From assembly GCF_016757735.1 (NCBI RefSeq), contig NZ_CP068439.1:496001-560000 (forward strand): a stretch of DNA of 64,000 bases, given 5' to 3'. Positions within the stretch are counted from its first letter, which is position 1; every line of letters starts with the position of its first letter. This DNA comes from Aequorivita iocasae. GTDB taxonomy: Bacteria > Bacteroidota > Bacteroidia > Flavobacteriales > Flavobacteriaceae. A program made the position numbers and the translations under genes. Positions 42,160 to 51,578 of this stretch are shown here, piece after piece. The notes beneath the pieces are model-generated. The model saw only the letters and a list, made by a program, of their open reading frames with translations. It made no database searches and was not told the origin of the DNA.

Positions 42160-43329
42160 TTAATATTCGTCGTACGTATCGCCAAAGTTAAAAGTAAGTC
42201 CAAAACGAAGTGTTCCGTCCAATGGACTGTTTGCCAATTTGGAAGTAGAGAACAAGTACGAAATATCGATATTAATTGCGGTGTAACGGAAACCTGCACC
42301 AATTGACGCAAATTTTCTTGAACCTTTATCATCACTTTCGTTGAAGTAACCTCCTCTAAAAGCAAAAACGTCTTGGTACCAGTATTCAGCACCCAAAGCC
42401 CAAGTGAATTCTTTTAACTCTTCGCTGAAACCATCAGGTGCATCGCCGAATGAGGAAAACATACCTCCAAAGAAGCTTTCGTTATAATAATCGTCCTCGC
42501 TGTTTATAATTCCGTCATCATTTGAATCGCTGGGCGTAGGAACCAATAATTTATTAACCTGTGCAGAAACACCTACTTTGTTGTATTCGTCAAGAATAAA
42601 GTCGAAACCCCCACCCAAAGCAAGGTTGGTGGGCAAGTTACTTTCTGAGCCTACTTCATCATATTTTAGTTTTGGACCTATGTTTGAAATATTGAAACCC
42701 ATTCTCCAACGACCGTCAAAGTCGTTGTATGGAATTTCCTCACTTTGATAGTATCCCGCAATATCTACTGCAAATGAACTTGCCGCGGAGGCGTCTTCAA
42801 TAGCAGTCTGTAATTTTAAATCTGAACGGATGTACCTACCGGCAACGGCCATAGAAAAACGCTCGCTAAGGCGAAGTGAATAGGAAACATCGAAAAGAAG
42901 TTCGTTAGGCTTAACCAATAGCGGCTCTTCTTCCGCCGTTTGGCGCAATTCTATTTCACCATTGCTGAAGTAGCGGAAACTTGCAGCAACTGCGCTACGT
43001 TCGTTCAATCGATTGTAATATGTTATGTTTCCTAAGAATATATCGTTTACCAATTTGCTTAAGTATGGTGTATAGGTAACTCCAACCCCTTGCTTTGATA
43101 AAGAGAAAGCGTATTTAGCGGGATTCCATTGTTGTGAAAATGCGTCGGCAGATGTAGTAACACCTATATCACCCATACCCGCAGCACGTGGATCTGCTGC
43201 TATCAATATAAAAGGAACTCCTGTTGTTATAACGCGATTCTCGATACCAGTATTGTCGTTGCCTGGTTCTTGCGCCATCCCCTTAAAGGCAACTAAACTT
43301 AATAAAATTGGAATAATTAATTTCTTCAT
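42160..43329 (-). CDS. porV: PorV, T9SS outer membrane protein
   Basis: The 389-residue protein has a signal peptide (IIPILLSLVAFKGMAQ) and then the PorV start (PFILIAADPRAAGMGDIGVTTSADAFSQQWNPAKY). The rest alternates strands of an outer-membrane beta-barrel of the FadL-like kind and ends with a C-terminal aromatic strand (RFGLTFNFGD). In T9SS, PorV shuttles substrates from the translocon to the attachment complex with PorU. It lies directly downstream of porU on the same strand, the usual flavobacterial arrangement. Confidence 0.95.
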   Translation of the reverse strand: MKKLIIPILLSLVAFKGMAQEPGNDNTGIENRVITTGVPFILIAADPRAAGMGDIGVTTSADAFSQQWNPAKYAFSLSKQGVGVTYTPYLSKLVNDIFLGNITYYNRLNERSAVAASFRYFSNGEIELRQTAEEEPLLVKPNELLFDVSYSLRLSERFSMAVAGRYIRSDLKLQTAIEDASAASSFAVDIAGYYQSEEIPYNDFDGRWRMGFNISNIGPKLKYDEVGSESNLPTNLALGGGFDFILDEYNKVGVSAQVNKLLVPTPSDSNDDGIINSEDDYYNESFFGGMFSSFGDAPDGFSEELKEFTWALGAEYWYQDVFAFRGGYFNESDDKGSRKFASIGAGFRYTAINIDISYLFSTSKLANSPLDGTLRFGLTFNFGDTYDEY

Positions 43330-43363
43330 ATTAGTTAATTTTGGACAAATATAATTTTAATTT

Positions 43364-46300
43364 TTAAAGGATTACTAGTTTCTCGAATTTTTCAGTCCGC
43401 TGATTGGTTAACGTAGATCTTACGGTTATCTTATATACATACACCCCTTTTCCGATGCGGTCACCAAAATCATCACGGCCGTCCCATACAATATCACGCG
43501 ATAAAAATCCTTCGGTATTCACGATTTGGTTTTTGGTCCACACCACCTTGCCCGTTACCGTAAAAACTTGCACCTGAACCTCCAAGGGTTCGAATGCCCG
43601 GTTGTGGTTGAACCAAAATTCGGTATAATTCACAAACGGATTTGGGTAATTCAGTACGCGTGTAATTTCAAGTTTGTCGTTTCCGGCTACTATAAACTGT
43701 ATTTCTGCAGTTGAAGAATTGTTATAAACATCCCAAGCTTTTAAGGTAAGGGTGTGTAGGCCATCCTCAAGATCACGAAATTTAAAACTTGTCTTACCTT
43801 TGGTATAATCATCTACTTCAGCCTGGTAAAATTCATTTAAAACAAAAGGATTGGATTCGTCCCCATCCAGTATTGCAACAATATCATGACCAATGCCACT
43901 TGCTGTGTTAATACCATTTGGGTCCTCCAACTTTGCTAACAAAATGGGAGAATCGTCTGTAATGCCTCCGGAAACGAAACTCTCATCGTTCATAAAAAGC
44001 CTGATTAACGGACCTTCATTATCTTCGGGTGCATTTTCATTAAGACCGCCTACGTTTAAATCTAGGTTTACGCCGCTTTGGTCTTCCAAAAGATTGTCTC
44101 GTTTTGCGTAAAGGCTTATGCGGCCCTTTCCTACAGGAATTTGAATATCACGGGGAACAACAAACTCAAATTCAAACTGACCATTGGTGACGGTCGCCTG
44201 ACCATTAAAAAGTCCTTCTCCCAATGTTACAAAATCCATTATAAACCCATGGTTGTCATTGTCCAAAGTTTGGCGCATTACATTTTTATCAAAAATCTTG
44301 GCCTCCAAGATTCCGTTGTAGTCGGTCATTAAAACACCTGCTTCATTTACCACTTCGCCTTCAAGTTTTATTTTGCTAAGTGCCTTTAGTGTATCGGTGG
44401 CTTGATTTAAAGGTATGCCGTTTAATTTTGTTAAGCGTATACTCTTTTTGGGAAATGCAAGTGGCATTGCAGGGTCGCCGATGTAAAAGACCACTCGCCT
44501 AAGAGTCGTTCCGGCGCCCAGGGTTTGTTTTGCCAACCGCAACCCTTCAGCAGGCGTATTTGGATTATCAGTGCCAAACCCAAAAAGTTCATCGGCCAGC
44601 GCTTGGTTGAATCGAATTCCGGTGGAAATATAAATAGCCCGTGTGGTGGTTACCAATGATATTGCACCACCCGCAGTATTTTGATAGGTAAGCTCACCCG
44701 CTGTAATCCGGAGGGGGTTGTCAAATTTTGTGAACTCACAAGTAACCGTAATTATACAAGGCAGATTATCTTTGTTCTTGAACTGCCGTGCGGTCTCTTT
44801 TGTGTAAATTACTTCGTGCGCCAGGCCATCTTCGCCTCCGTGCCCAAAGTAATCCATAATTATAGCGCCCACCTCAATAGCCTTAACAATCGCTTCATTT
44901 ACTTCCGGATAACGGTTACCGCCTGCAGAGGCCTCTTGCTTATAGGAATCTGCGTGTATTTTCTTAACGTTTATAAATGGTTTTTCGGCAGCAATTAGGT
45001 CACCAAGTTCGTCTAATTTTGTCTCTAAAATAGTTTCACTCAATTCATCAACATCATCAGAAATCAACACAAAATTGTTTCTCCAGTTGCCGTATGAAGA
45101 TGCGGAAGCGTATTTTATTATTTTATCTACCAATGCATTTGCCAAGGAAACATTGTCTGCAACCATCCTTCCCATCGCAATATCCAGCAAGTCTATATCT
45201 GTTCTAGACCCGATGGTGCCTTCCTTTTCATCCATATTGCCAAAAAAATCATCGGACATGAAAGAACTACTTCCGCTATTGCCTAAAAGTGTATGAAAAG
45301 TGGGTACTATATTGTTATTGTTTGGAAGTCTGTTTTTATAATCAATAGAAGTATCTCCAAAAATACCAACATATTTTACACGCTTTTCTGGGGCGGAAGC
45401 ATTGTAGTACACATATCTTAGAAAATTGCGGATGGCTCCAATGTCCTGTTTGCCCGAACTGAACTCTTCGTAAATTCTATCGGTAGTTACTACCTTAACA
45501 TTTAGACCCCGAAGAGTTTTATGGTAAGTTGCCAAACGCAGTGCAGGCTGAATTAGGAAAGGAGCAGTAATGATAATATAATCCACATCCTTAAAATTGC
45601 CTGATTCATCCTTAAAGATGGTGCCTTTTAAGTTTTGGTTCTGTACAACTGATTGCGCAATTTTTATGGGCACATAGTAATCGTTGGGGTTAATCGCTAC
45701 ATAATTGCGAACCTCGCCCAAAGTTTGCTTAAAACCAAAGCCGGCAGCATTTCCGTCATTCTGTTTTGAAGTAATAGACTGAAAATCGGTCACGTCCCAA
45801 ACCTGGGAAAACTGCGAGGCATTGCTTATTTGATATTCGCCCACACCGCTTAGATTAGCTGCATCGTTATATCGAAAAGCCAATTGTCCTCCTGCACCCG
45901 TTAATTGTCTTACCGCCCATATACCTATATAATCCAAATAACCCACACTGGATGGATTACCTGCATTATTATACATTAAATCCACTGTAACTGTTTCACT
46001 ACCCGCGGGGACTTCAACACTTAATTCCTTCATGCTTATTAAGTTATTGCTACCTACTTGTGAAAAAGTCAGGGGATTCAAACTCGTACTATTTACCGAA
46101 ACCGCCATGGACGTATTGCTTTCTGAAACTGCGGCGGCTTTCACGATCAAATTCATAGCCTTACCGGATACGATGTTAGGGAACTCGAAGGTATAAGTCT
46201 GCTCATTTTCAATATCAAATCGATTCCCAAACCATTTTCTTCCCAATTTGGTTGGGCTTTCTTCATCCTTTTCGTGAAATTGATAATCATCAAACTCACT

Positions 46301-47194
46301 TATAGTAAATGCTACATTTCCTGTGGGCTCTACCATGGGCCTCACCCTTTTTCCCGCACCCCCGTCGGCAGTAATATAATAATAGGACTCATCGCTGTAA
46401 GGGTTTAGATTGGAATCATTCTCTTCCACATAACCCTCGGTGTTAGTCCCGTAAAACAAAACATAGTCGCCACTGTCAAAACTTCCATCCTCCTCGCCAA
46501 TTACCTGTATGGCATTTTCGGGAATATCAAAATAACGGTTTTGGGCATTTAATAACGGCAAAGGTTTTCCACCGTGACTGTACACTTTAATATTTCTGGG
46601 GTCAATCCCGTCGGTATTCATTCCTAGATTATTAAGGAAAGATTTGTCCATTTTATGAATACCTGTTTTTTCAACTTTAAACTTAAACCATTTTCCGTTG
46701 GCAAGTACAGAATTGGTTATTGCGGGCGGTTCCTGTCTGTTCTGTGATCCATATCGATACTGAATATCAAATGAAAGCACTTTTTGATACCTGCCGTTGG
46801 CTTTTATGATAGGCGAAATTTTAAAAATGGTAAAAAGCTTTTCTCTTGAACGGGTACTAGCAAGGCTATATTCCAGCTTATCGGGCAATTGGTCCAGAGA
46901 AACTTTATTTAACTCTTCAGCAGAAACAGAGCCATATTGCACATTGGTGACCGCGAGTGAGTTGCTATCGGCAAAACCATTGTCTTCCCACTGAGTGCTA
47001 TATAAAACGGTTTCTTTATCCAATTGAAGCTTTAATGCCTCTCGGGCCTTTTCCTTATCATAACCAGAAGATTTAGCTTCTCCAACAGATGCAGAAGAAT
47101 TTGCATCTCCCCAATATATGGCTATGCTCTTTGATTGCGCCTTTCCCACAAAAGGCATTAGAAATAGAAATAAAAGAAGTGTTGTTTTTCTCAT
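43364..47194 (-). CDS. porU: PorU, T9SS sortase
   Basis: This 1276-residue protein is a gingipain-type (C25) cysteine peptidase. It removes the C-terminal sorting domain and attaches the cargo to the surface. The start at 47194 gives a signal peptide (LLLFLFLMPFVGKAQ); the longer frame to 47257 overlaps a -7 box. The catalytic pair is visible as His785 (DYFGHGGEDG) and Cys819 (TVTCEFT). The C-terminus has its own sorting-domain-like fold (NYPNPFVNYTEFWFNH...VFTVTGKVVW) as PorU remains in the attachment complex. Divergent from gldJ. Confidence 0.95.
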   Translation of the reverse strand: MRKTTLLLFLFLMPFVGKAQSKSIAIYWGDANSSASVGEAKSSGYDKEKAREALKLQLDKETVLYSTQWEDNGFADSNSLAVTNVQYGSVSAEELNKVSLDQLPDKLEYSLASTRSREKLFTIFKISPIIKANGRYQKVLSFDIQYRYGSQNRQEPPAITNSVLANGKWFKFKVEKTGIHKMDKSFLNNLGMNTDGIDPRNIKVYSHGGKPLPLLNAQNRYFDIPENAIQVIGEEDGSFDSGDYVLFYGTNTEGYVEENDSNLNPYSDESYYYITADGGAGKRVRPMVEPTGNVAFTISEFDDYQFHEKDEESPTKLGRKWFGNRFDIENEQTYTFEFPNIVSGKAMNLIVKAAAVSESNTSMAVSVNSTSLNPLTFSQVGSNNLISMKELSVEVPAGSETVTVDLMYNNAGNPSSVGYLDYIGIWAVRQLTGAGGQLAFRYNDAANLSGVGEYQISNASQFSQVWDVTDFQSITSKQNDGNAAGFGFKQTLGEVRNYVAINPNDYYVPIKIAQSVVQNQNLKGTIFKDESGNFKDVDYIIITAPFLIQPALRLATYHKTLRGLNVKVVTTDRIYEEFSSGKQDIGAIRNFLRYVYYNASAPEKRVKYVGIFGDTSIDYKNRLPNNNNIVPTFHTLLGNSGSSSFMSDDFFGNMDEKEGTIGSRTDIDLLDIAMGRMVADNVSLANALVDKIIKYASASSYGNWRNNFVLISDDVDELSETILETKLDELGDLIAAEKPFINVKKIHADSYKQEASAGGNRYPEVNEAIVKAIEVGAIIMDYFGHGGEDGLAHEVIYTKETARQFKNKDNLPCIITVTCEFTKFDNPLRITAGELTYQNTAGGAISLVTTTRAIYISTGIRFNQALADELFGFGTDNPNTPAEGLRLAKQTLGAGTTLRRVVFYIGDPAMPLAFPKKSIRLTKLNGIPLNQATDTLKALSKIKLEGEVVNEAGVLMTDYNGILEAKIFDKNVMRQTLDNDNHGFIMDFVTLGEGLFNGQATVTNGQFEFEFVVPRDIQIPVGKGRISLYAKRDNLLEDQSGVNLDLNVGGLNENAPEDNEGPLIRLFMNDESFVSGGITDDSPILLAKLEDPNGINTASGIGHDIVAILDGDESNPFVLNEFYQAEVDDYTKGKTSFKFRDLEDGLHTLTLKAWDVYNNSSTAEIQFIVAGNDKLEITRVLNYPNPFVNYTEFWFNHNRAFEPLEVQVQVFTVTGKVVWTKNQIVNTEGFLSRDIVWDGRDDFGDRIGKGVYVYKITVRSTLTNQRTEKFEKLVIL

Positions 47195-47211
47195 CAGTAC
47201 AAATAACGTTG

Positions 47212-47219
47212 CAAATATA
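47212..47219 (-). promoter_or_regulatory. -7 box (TATATTTG) of porU-porV
   Basis: Exact TAnnTTTG match on the minus strand, 18 bases before the porU ATG at 47194; it lies within the longer reading frame, supporting the shorter start. Confidence 0.5.
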
Positions 47220-47287
47220 TACTTAGTATAAGACAACATTTTAAACTTTTTCCACAAAATGGTATTAGGATAATAATTTTAAAACTA

Positions 47288-47358
47288 ATACGTTTGCATA
47301 CTGGATTGGTCGAAGAACCATTCCCAAACACACAGCGCAATAATAATAAAATATTATT
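47288..47358 (+). promoter_or_regulatory. gldJ leader: -7 box and structured 5' region
   Basis: TACGTTTG (47288-47295) matches TAnnTTTG. It would give a leader of about 110 bases containing a TGGT-CGAAGA-ACCA hairpin and a CAATAATA/TATTATTG hairpin (47337-47358) followed by TGTTTTTG, which resembles a terminator. Confidence 0.4.
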
Positions 47359-47413
47359 GTGTTTTTGTCGTTAATTACTATATTGCGAACCCAATTTTAT
47401 CATACTTAAATCT

Positions 47414-49090
47414 ATGATGTTAAGAAAAAACCTAGCATTAAAGCTATTTATTACTGTTATAGCGGCCTCTCTACTTGTAGGTTGCAACAAAACTAGGGAC
47501 TATAAAAACAGTTCCAGAGCCACAGGATGGAAGATGAATGCCAAAGAAGGTGGCTTTCAGTATGACCCAAAATACAAAGAACAACAAACTGGCCCAGGGC
47601 TAGTATTTGTTGAAGGGGGTACTTTTACCATGGGAAGAGTTCAAGACGACCCAATGCACGATTGGAACAATTCTCCAAACCAACAACACGTCCAGTCCTT
47701 TTATATGGATGAAACCGAAGTAACCAACTTAATGTATCTTGAATATTTAGATTGGTTAAAGAAAGTTTTCCCTCCAACGGATGAAAATTACCGAAAAATA
47801 TATGAAGGCGCTGTCCCAGACACCCTTGTTTGGAGAAACCGTTTAGGCTTCAATGAGGTTATGACAAACAACTACCTACGCCATCCTGCATATGCAGAAT
47901 ACCCAGTAGTTGGGGTTAGCTGGATACAAGCAGTAGAATTCAGCAATTGGAGAACAGACAGAGTAAACGAAATGGTTTTGGAAACCGAGGGGATTACAGC
48001 CCGTAACGCTCGTTATGATGTAGAACCTGGAGAAACATTCAGTACAGAAACCTATTTAAATGCTCCTACCTTAACCTATGGCGGTAACGACTCTATCACA
48101 CGAGGCGGAAAAAAATCTGAATCAATTGCAAAGAGAAGCACGGACAGTACAAATTTATATGTGGGACGCCAAGATGGACTATTAATGCCATCATACCGCT
48201 TACCTACAGAGGCAGAGTGGGAATATGCAGCTCTTGGCTTGGTGGGTCTTCGTAACTATAATGTTTATAGAGGAAAGAAAAAATATCCTTGGGAGGGTCA
48301 ATATACCCGTTCCGGAAAAAGAAGGTCCCGAGGTGACCAATTGGCAAACTTTAAGCAAGGTGATGGTGATTATGGAGGAATAGCGGGATGGAGTGATGAC
48401 GGTGCCGATATTACCGCACAAGTAAAATCATACGAGCCAAACGATTTCGGTCTATATGATATGGCCGGAAACGTTGCAGAGTGGGTAGCCGATGTTTATC
48501 GTCCAATTGTAGATGATGAGTTTAACGATTTTAATTATTACCGTGGAAACGTTTACACCAAAAACGCTATTGGCGAAGACGGAAAAGTGAAAGTAGTTAC
48601 TATGGACTCTATAATTTATGATACCCTAAGCAATGGAAAAATCATAGCCCGCAACTTGCCTGGAGAAATTCTACAAGTGCCAGTTGACGAAAACGAAACC
48701 TATTTAAGAACAAACTTTTCCGAAAGCGATAACCGTGATTATAGAGATGGCGACAAACGCTCTTCCCGTTACTATCAATCATTCGCTGACGATGAAAGCG
48801 AAAGTGGTGATGGCGCAAACCGTATGTACAATTCACCAATACAAAAAGTATATGCAGATAGCACCGGTACATTAGATCGTCAATATGACAAATCTTCAAA
48901 CAGAACAACTTTGGTGGATAATGAAGTTCGTGTTTACAAAGGAGGTTCTTGGAGAGATCGCGATTACTGGCTAGACCCAGCGCAGAGACGTTATTTCCCA
49001 CAAGATATGGCAACTGACTATATCGGGTTTAGGTGCGCTATGAGTCGTGTGGGTTCAAAATCCAAAAAAGGAAAGCGCCCGAGAAACTAA
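47414..49090 (+). CDS. gldJ: Gliding motility lipoprotein GldJ
   Basis: The 558-residue protein has a lipoprotein signal (ASLLVGC, Cys24) and a formylglycine-generating-enzyme/SUMF1-like fold (FVEGGTFTMGRVQDDP, MDETEVTNLMYLEYLDW, RLPTEAEWEYAALG, NDFGLYDMAGNVAEWVADVY, GGSWRDRDYWL, GFRCAMSRV). GldJ is a lipoprotein required for gliding and for T9SS function in F. johnsoniae; the FGE catalytic cysteines are not evident, so it is probably structural. It is divergent from porU-porV and followed by murF. Confidence 0.95.
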   Translation: MMLRKNLALKLFITVIAASLLVGCNKTRDYKNSSRATGWKMNAKEGGFQYDPKYKEQQTGPGLVFVEGGTFTMGRVQDDPMHDWNNSPNQQHVQSFYMDETEVTNLMYLEYLDWLKKVFPPTDENYRKIYEGAVPDTLVWRNRLGFNEVMTNNYLRHPAYAEYPVVGVSWIQAVEFSNWRTDRVNEMVLETEGITARNARYDVEPGETFSTETYLNAPTLTYGGNDSITRGGKKSESIAKRSTDSTNLYVGRQDGLLMPSYRLPTEAEWEYAALGLVGLRNYNVYRGKKKYPWEGQYTRSGKRRSRGDQLANFKQGDGDYGGIAGWSDDGADITAQVKSYEPNDFGLYDMAGNVAEWVADVYRPIVDDEFNDFNYYRGNVYTKNAIGEDGKVKVVTMDSIIYDTLSNGKIIARNLPGEILQVPVDENETYLRTNFSESDNRDYRDGDKRSSRYYQSFADDESESGDGANRMYNSPIQKVYADSTGTLDRQYDKSSNRTTLVDNEVRVYKGGSWRDRDYWLDPAQRRYFPQDMATDYIGFRCAMSRVGSKSKKGKRPRN

Positions 49091-49111
49091 AATTTCAAAA
49101 TTTATAAAAAC

Positions 49112-49146
49112 AGCCCTCCTTGCATACAGCTTCGGAGGGTTTTTTA
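49112..49146 (+). terminator. Intrinsic terminator after gldJ
   Basis: CCCTCC / GGAGGG stem (extended as AGCCCTCC / GGAGGGTT) with a 14-base loop and following T-run, between gldJ and murF. Confidence 0.85.
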
Positions 49147-49159
49147 GTATTTTTATTTT

Positions 49160-50455
49160 ATGAATATACCATCTCTTCATCACTATTTTTTGCAAAGTAA
49201 CGGCATAAGCACAGATACACGCAAAATCTTCAAGGGCTGCCTTTTTTTTGCCCTAAAAGGCGAAAATTTCAACGGAAATCTTTTTGCCCAAGAAGCGCTG
49301 GACAAGGGTGCACTTAAAGTTGTAGTTGATGAAGCTGCTTTTCACAAATCAAATGGTGAAACTATTTTAGTGGAAAATGTACTTTTGGCACTACAACAAC
49401 TAGCGAGTTTTCATAAAAATTATTTAGGACTCCCTATTATCTCACTTACGGGAAGTAACGGAAAAACTACTTCCAAAGAACTTATTAATGCAGTACTTTC
49501 CCAAAAGTATAATACCGTTGCAACCGAGGGTAATCTAAATAACCATATAGGCGTTCCCTTAACGCTTCTTAAAATGAATAAACAAACCGAAATAGGTATT
49601 GTTGAAATGGGCGCCAACCATTTGGGTGAAATAAAATTGCTGAGTGAAATTGCACAGCCAGAGTACGGTTACATTACCAACTTCGGGAAAGCACATTTGG
49701 AAGGATTTGGAAGTCTTGAAGGAGTAGTTCAGGGAAAAACCGAACTTTATCAATATTTGAAAAAACACAATAAAAAAGTTTTTGTCAATGCCAATGACCC
49801 TAAGCAAATGGCCAATTCAGAAGATATTGACAGAATAACTTTTGGCACTGAGGACAGTGATTTTAACATTGAACTATTGGACAGTTCACACCACCTTTTA
49901 GTATCATTCAGCGGCACAAAAATCCAAAGTAATTTAGTGGGAGCGTATAATTTTGCAAACCTTTCCGCAGCTATCGCAATAGGAGCTTATTTTAAAGTTT
50001 CAGTTGAAAAAATAAAAGCTGGCATTGAAGCATATGTGCCCGCCAATAATCGCTCACAATTAATAACTCAGGGTTCTAACAGCATTTTAATGGATGCCTA
50101 TAACGCTAATCCAACAAGCATGCTTGCTGCATTGGAGAATTTTAAACAGACCAAGGGCGAGAACAAGATATTGTTTCTGGGAGATATGTTTGAATTGGGA
50201 AAGGATGCCGAAAAAGAACACCAAAACATCGTTGATTTTTTACTAGAAAATCCTTTTGGAAAAGTTTATTTGGTAGGAAGCAATTTCTTTAAAACATCAA
50301 ACATTGCTTCACATATAAAGGCCTTTGAAACTTTTGAAGATTTAAAAAAAGAACTAGTAACTGAAAACCACAAGCATGCTACAATCTTAATAAAAGGCTC
50401 CCGTGGAATGGCTTTGGAAAGGATTTTGGATGTTATTCAAGTTTATTGGAAATAG
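49160..50455 (+). CDS. murF: UDP-MurNAc-tripeptide--D-Ala-D-Ala ligase
   Basis: MurF adds D-Ala-D-Ala to the UDP-MurNAc-tripeptide in peptidoglycan synthesis. The 431-residue protein shows the start SNGISTDTRKIFKGCLFFALKGENFNG, the P-loop TGSNGKTT (97-104), NNHIGVPLTLL and the C-terminal MDAYNANPTSMLAALENF. It follows gldJ after a terminator. Its 3' end overlaps by 13 bases the extended frame of the broken tail-tube gene on the other strand. Confidence 0.96.
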   Translation: MNIPSLHHYFLQSNGISTDTRKIFKGCLFFALKGENFNGNLFAQEALDKGALKVVVDEAAFHKSNGETILVENVLLALQQLASFHKNYLGLPIISLTGSNGKTTSKELINAVLSQKYNTVATEGNLNNHIGVPLTLLKMNKQTEIGIVEMGANHLGEIKLLSEIAQPEYGYITNFGKAHLEGFGSLEGVVQGKTELYQYLKKHNKKVFVNANDPKQMANSEDIDRITFGTEDSDFNIELLDSSHHLLVSFSGTKIQSNLVGAYNFANLSAAIAIGAYFKVSVEKIKAGIEAYVPANNRSQLITQGSNSILMDAYNANPTSMLAALENFKQTKGENKILFLGDMFELGKDAEKEHQNIVDFLLENPFGKVYLVGSNFFKTSNIASHIKAFETFEDLKKELVTENHKHATILIKGSRGMALERILDVIQVYWK

Positions 50456-50877
50456 TTATAAGCCCACTCCAGATTTTCAATAAGCAATTTGTTGCTCATG
50501 GGTTCTAAATCTGAAATCGTCCATTTTACGGGCCAGGCATTTATAAAACTTCAAGATTTAAGAGTACTTCCGGCTTCATCCAGTAAGCCAACAGTTATAT
50601 TTCTAGTCTTGATAGAGACTTCTAAATCGCCATTAAACGTTTTTAAACACCATGCCACAATTTCAGAATCTTTAGAAGCCATACCTCGCTTTAAAACCAA
50701 GTTTGAATATTTTACTGAATTAGGAACGCGATGCTTGAAACTGTTTTCTGAAAATTCGTTTGTTTCCATTTGCATTGAAATTCCAGCTAATTCCTTAAAA
50801 ACAATATTATCGTTTGCAGTGTCATCACTAAAACTTAGTTGAAAATTAAAAGACACGGGAAGAAACTCATTCATCAT
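50443..50877 (-). pseudogene. Tail-tube-like protein with in-frame TGA
   Basis: The intact reading from ATG at 50877 ends after 108 codons at a TGA (50551-50553). The same frame continues for another 35 codons to TAA at 50443-50445 with conserved content (SFINAWPVKWTISDLEP). Aligned with the neighbouring paralog, the TGA falls exactly on Trp112 of that protein (SPAMTWILNNAWPTK against STLKS-stop-SFINAWPVK), a one-base TGG to TGA change. The product otherwise matches gp19/Afp1-like tube proteins: SFNFQLSF, FKELAGISMQMETNEFSE, LKRGMASKDSEIVAWC. Coupled to the upstream copy by overlapping stop/start. Confidence 0.85.
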
Positions 50878-51332
50878 TATCCATCTTTAACAGTTAAACC
50901 TTCATGGCTAAGTTCTAAAGTTTCTATAGCAACTTCATTTGCCTCCGCTTTCATATTAGTTGTTGTCATTTTGGTGGGCCAAGCATTGTTTAAAATCCAA
51001 GTCATTGCCGGGCTTCCAGTTTCATCCAAAAGTTGAGTAGTAATAGTTTCCCTTTTTATGGTATTCATTTTTATGGCGTCATACCAATTCCAGAAATTAT
51101 TGTCGTTTACAAAGATTCCTTTCTTTAGTGTTATGTTTCCCATTTTATTAATACCTGGCATATTCATCGTAGAGAATTGCTTCCTATCGCCATGGCTATA
51201 TTCTATTGCTTGTTCTTCAACATCCAAACCTGAAACCTCTTGAAATGAAGCTTCTCGGGGAGGCGAACCAAACCGTACCGCAAAGTAAAATTTAGGGGAA
51301 GGCCAGTTACCGTCTTGCGTTTCTACTGCCAT
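50877..51332 (-). CDS. Phage tail tube-like protein (gp19/Afp1 type)
   Basis: I choose ATG at 51332 (MAVETQDGNWPSPKFYFAVRF) over the ATG 15 bases upstream; it gives 151 residues, the family size. The conserved tail-tube pattern is seen: PKFYFAVRFG...FQEVSGLDVEEQAIEYSHG, GNITLKKGIFVNDNNFWNWYDAIK, LLDETGSPAMTW. Such tube proteins form the inner rod of phage tails and contractile injection systems. It overlaps the next gene by one base (TAATG). No other tail genes are near; a sheath gene lies 45 kb away. Confidence 0.85.
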   Translation of the reverse strand: MAVETQDGNWPSPKFYFAVRFGSPPREASFQEVSGLDVEEQAIEYSHGDRKQFSTMNMPGINKMGNITLKKGIFVNDNNFWNWYDAIKMNTIKRETITTQLLDETGSPAMTWILNNAWPTKMTTTNMKAEANEVAIETLELSHEGLTVKDG

Positions 51333-51418
51333 TTTATATAATATCAAAGTGGTTTTATAATATTAGTTATAAAAGTCTTGATTTCTATAAGTACTACTAC
51401 GTATTATTAAAAAAAAAA

Positions 51419-51442
51419 TCCCGAGAGACATTTCTCTCGGGA
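51419..51442 (-). terminator. Terminator of tRNA-Val(GAC)
   Basis: Perfect stem TCCCGAGAGA / TCTCTCGGGA with a 4-base loop, followed by an A-run on the plus strand (T-run on the minus strand), just after the tRNA. Confidence 0.9.
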
Positions 51443-51450
51443 CTTTTTTG

Positions 51451-51525
51451 TGGGTCATACTGGATTCGAACCAGTGACTTCTACCCTGTCAAGGTAACAC
51501 TCTGAACCAACTGAGTTAATGACCC
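51451..51525 (-). tRNA. tRNA-Val (anticodon GAC)
   Basis: The minus strand reads GGGTCATTAACTCAGTTGG at the 5' end and closes with ATGACCC plus discriminator A. The anticodon stem TTACC/GGTAG encloses loop TTGACAG, anticodon GAC (valine). The T-arm has GTTCGAA. CCA is not encoded. 75 bases. Confidence 0.93.
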
Positions 51526-51555
51526 TCTATAATTAAAAGCGAAGATACATATTCA

Positions 51556-51563
51556 CAAATGTA
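51556..51563 (-). promoter_or_regulatory. -7 box (TACATTTG) of tRNA-Val(GAC)
   Basis: Exact TAnnTTTG match on the minus strand, 30 bases before the tRNA 5' end; it lies within the spacer before the YitT gene end. Confidence 0.45.
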
Positions 51564-51578
51564 AATGAAACAAAACAC

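Noticed and set aside
42160-42392. Extended cdd reading frame overlapping porV
   Set aside because: The added N-terminal part is antisense-like sequence in another frame of porV and is absent from cytidine deaminases; a TTG start at 42155 fits better.
43526-46994. Several plus-strand frames of 60-105 codons inside porU
   Set aside because: They lie antisense to a well-conserved large gene, have no recognisable domains and no start context; they are shadows.
47195-47257. Longer porU start at 47257
   Set aside because: It overlaps the -7 box TATATTTG and adds residues before a complete signal peptide.
50551-50553. TGA recoded as selenocysteine or tryptophan
   Set aside because: No selenocysteine insertion hairpin is evident, and other genes in the window use TGG for Trp and TGA as a normal stop, so a nonsense mutation is simpler.
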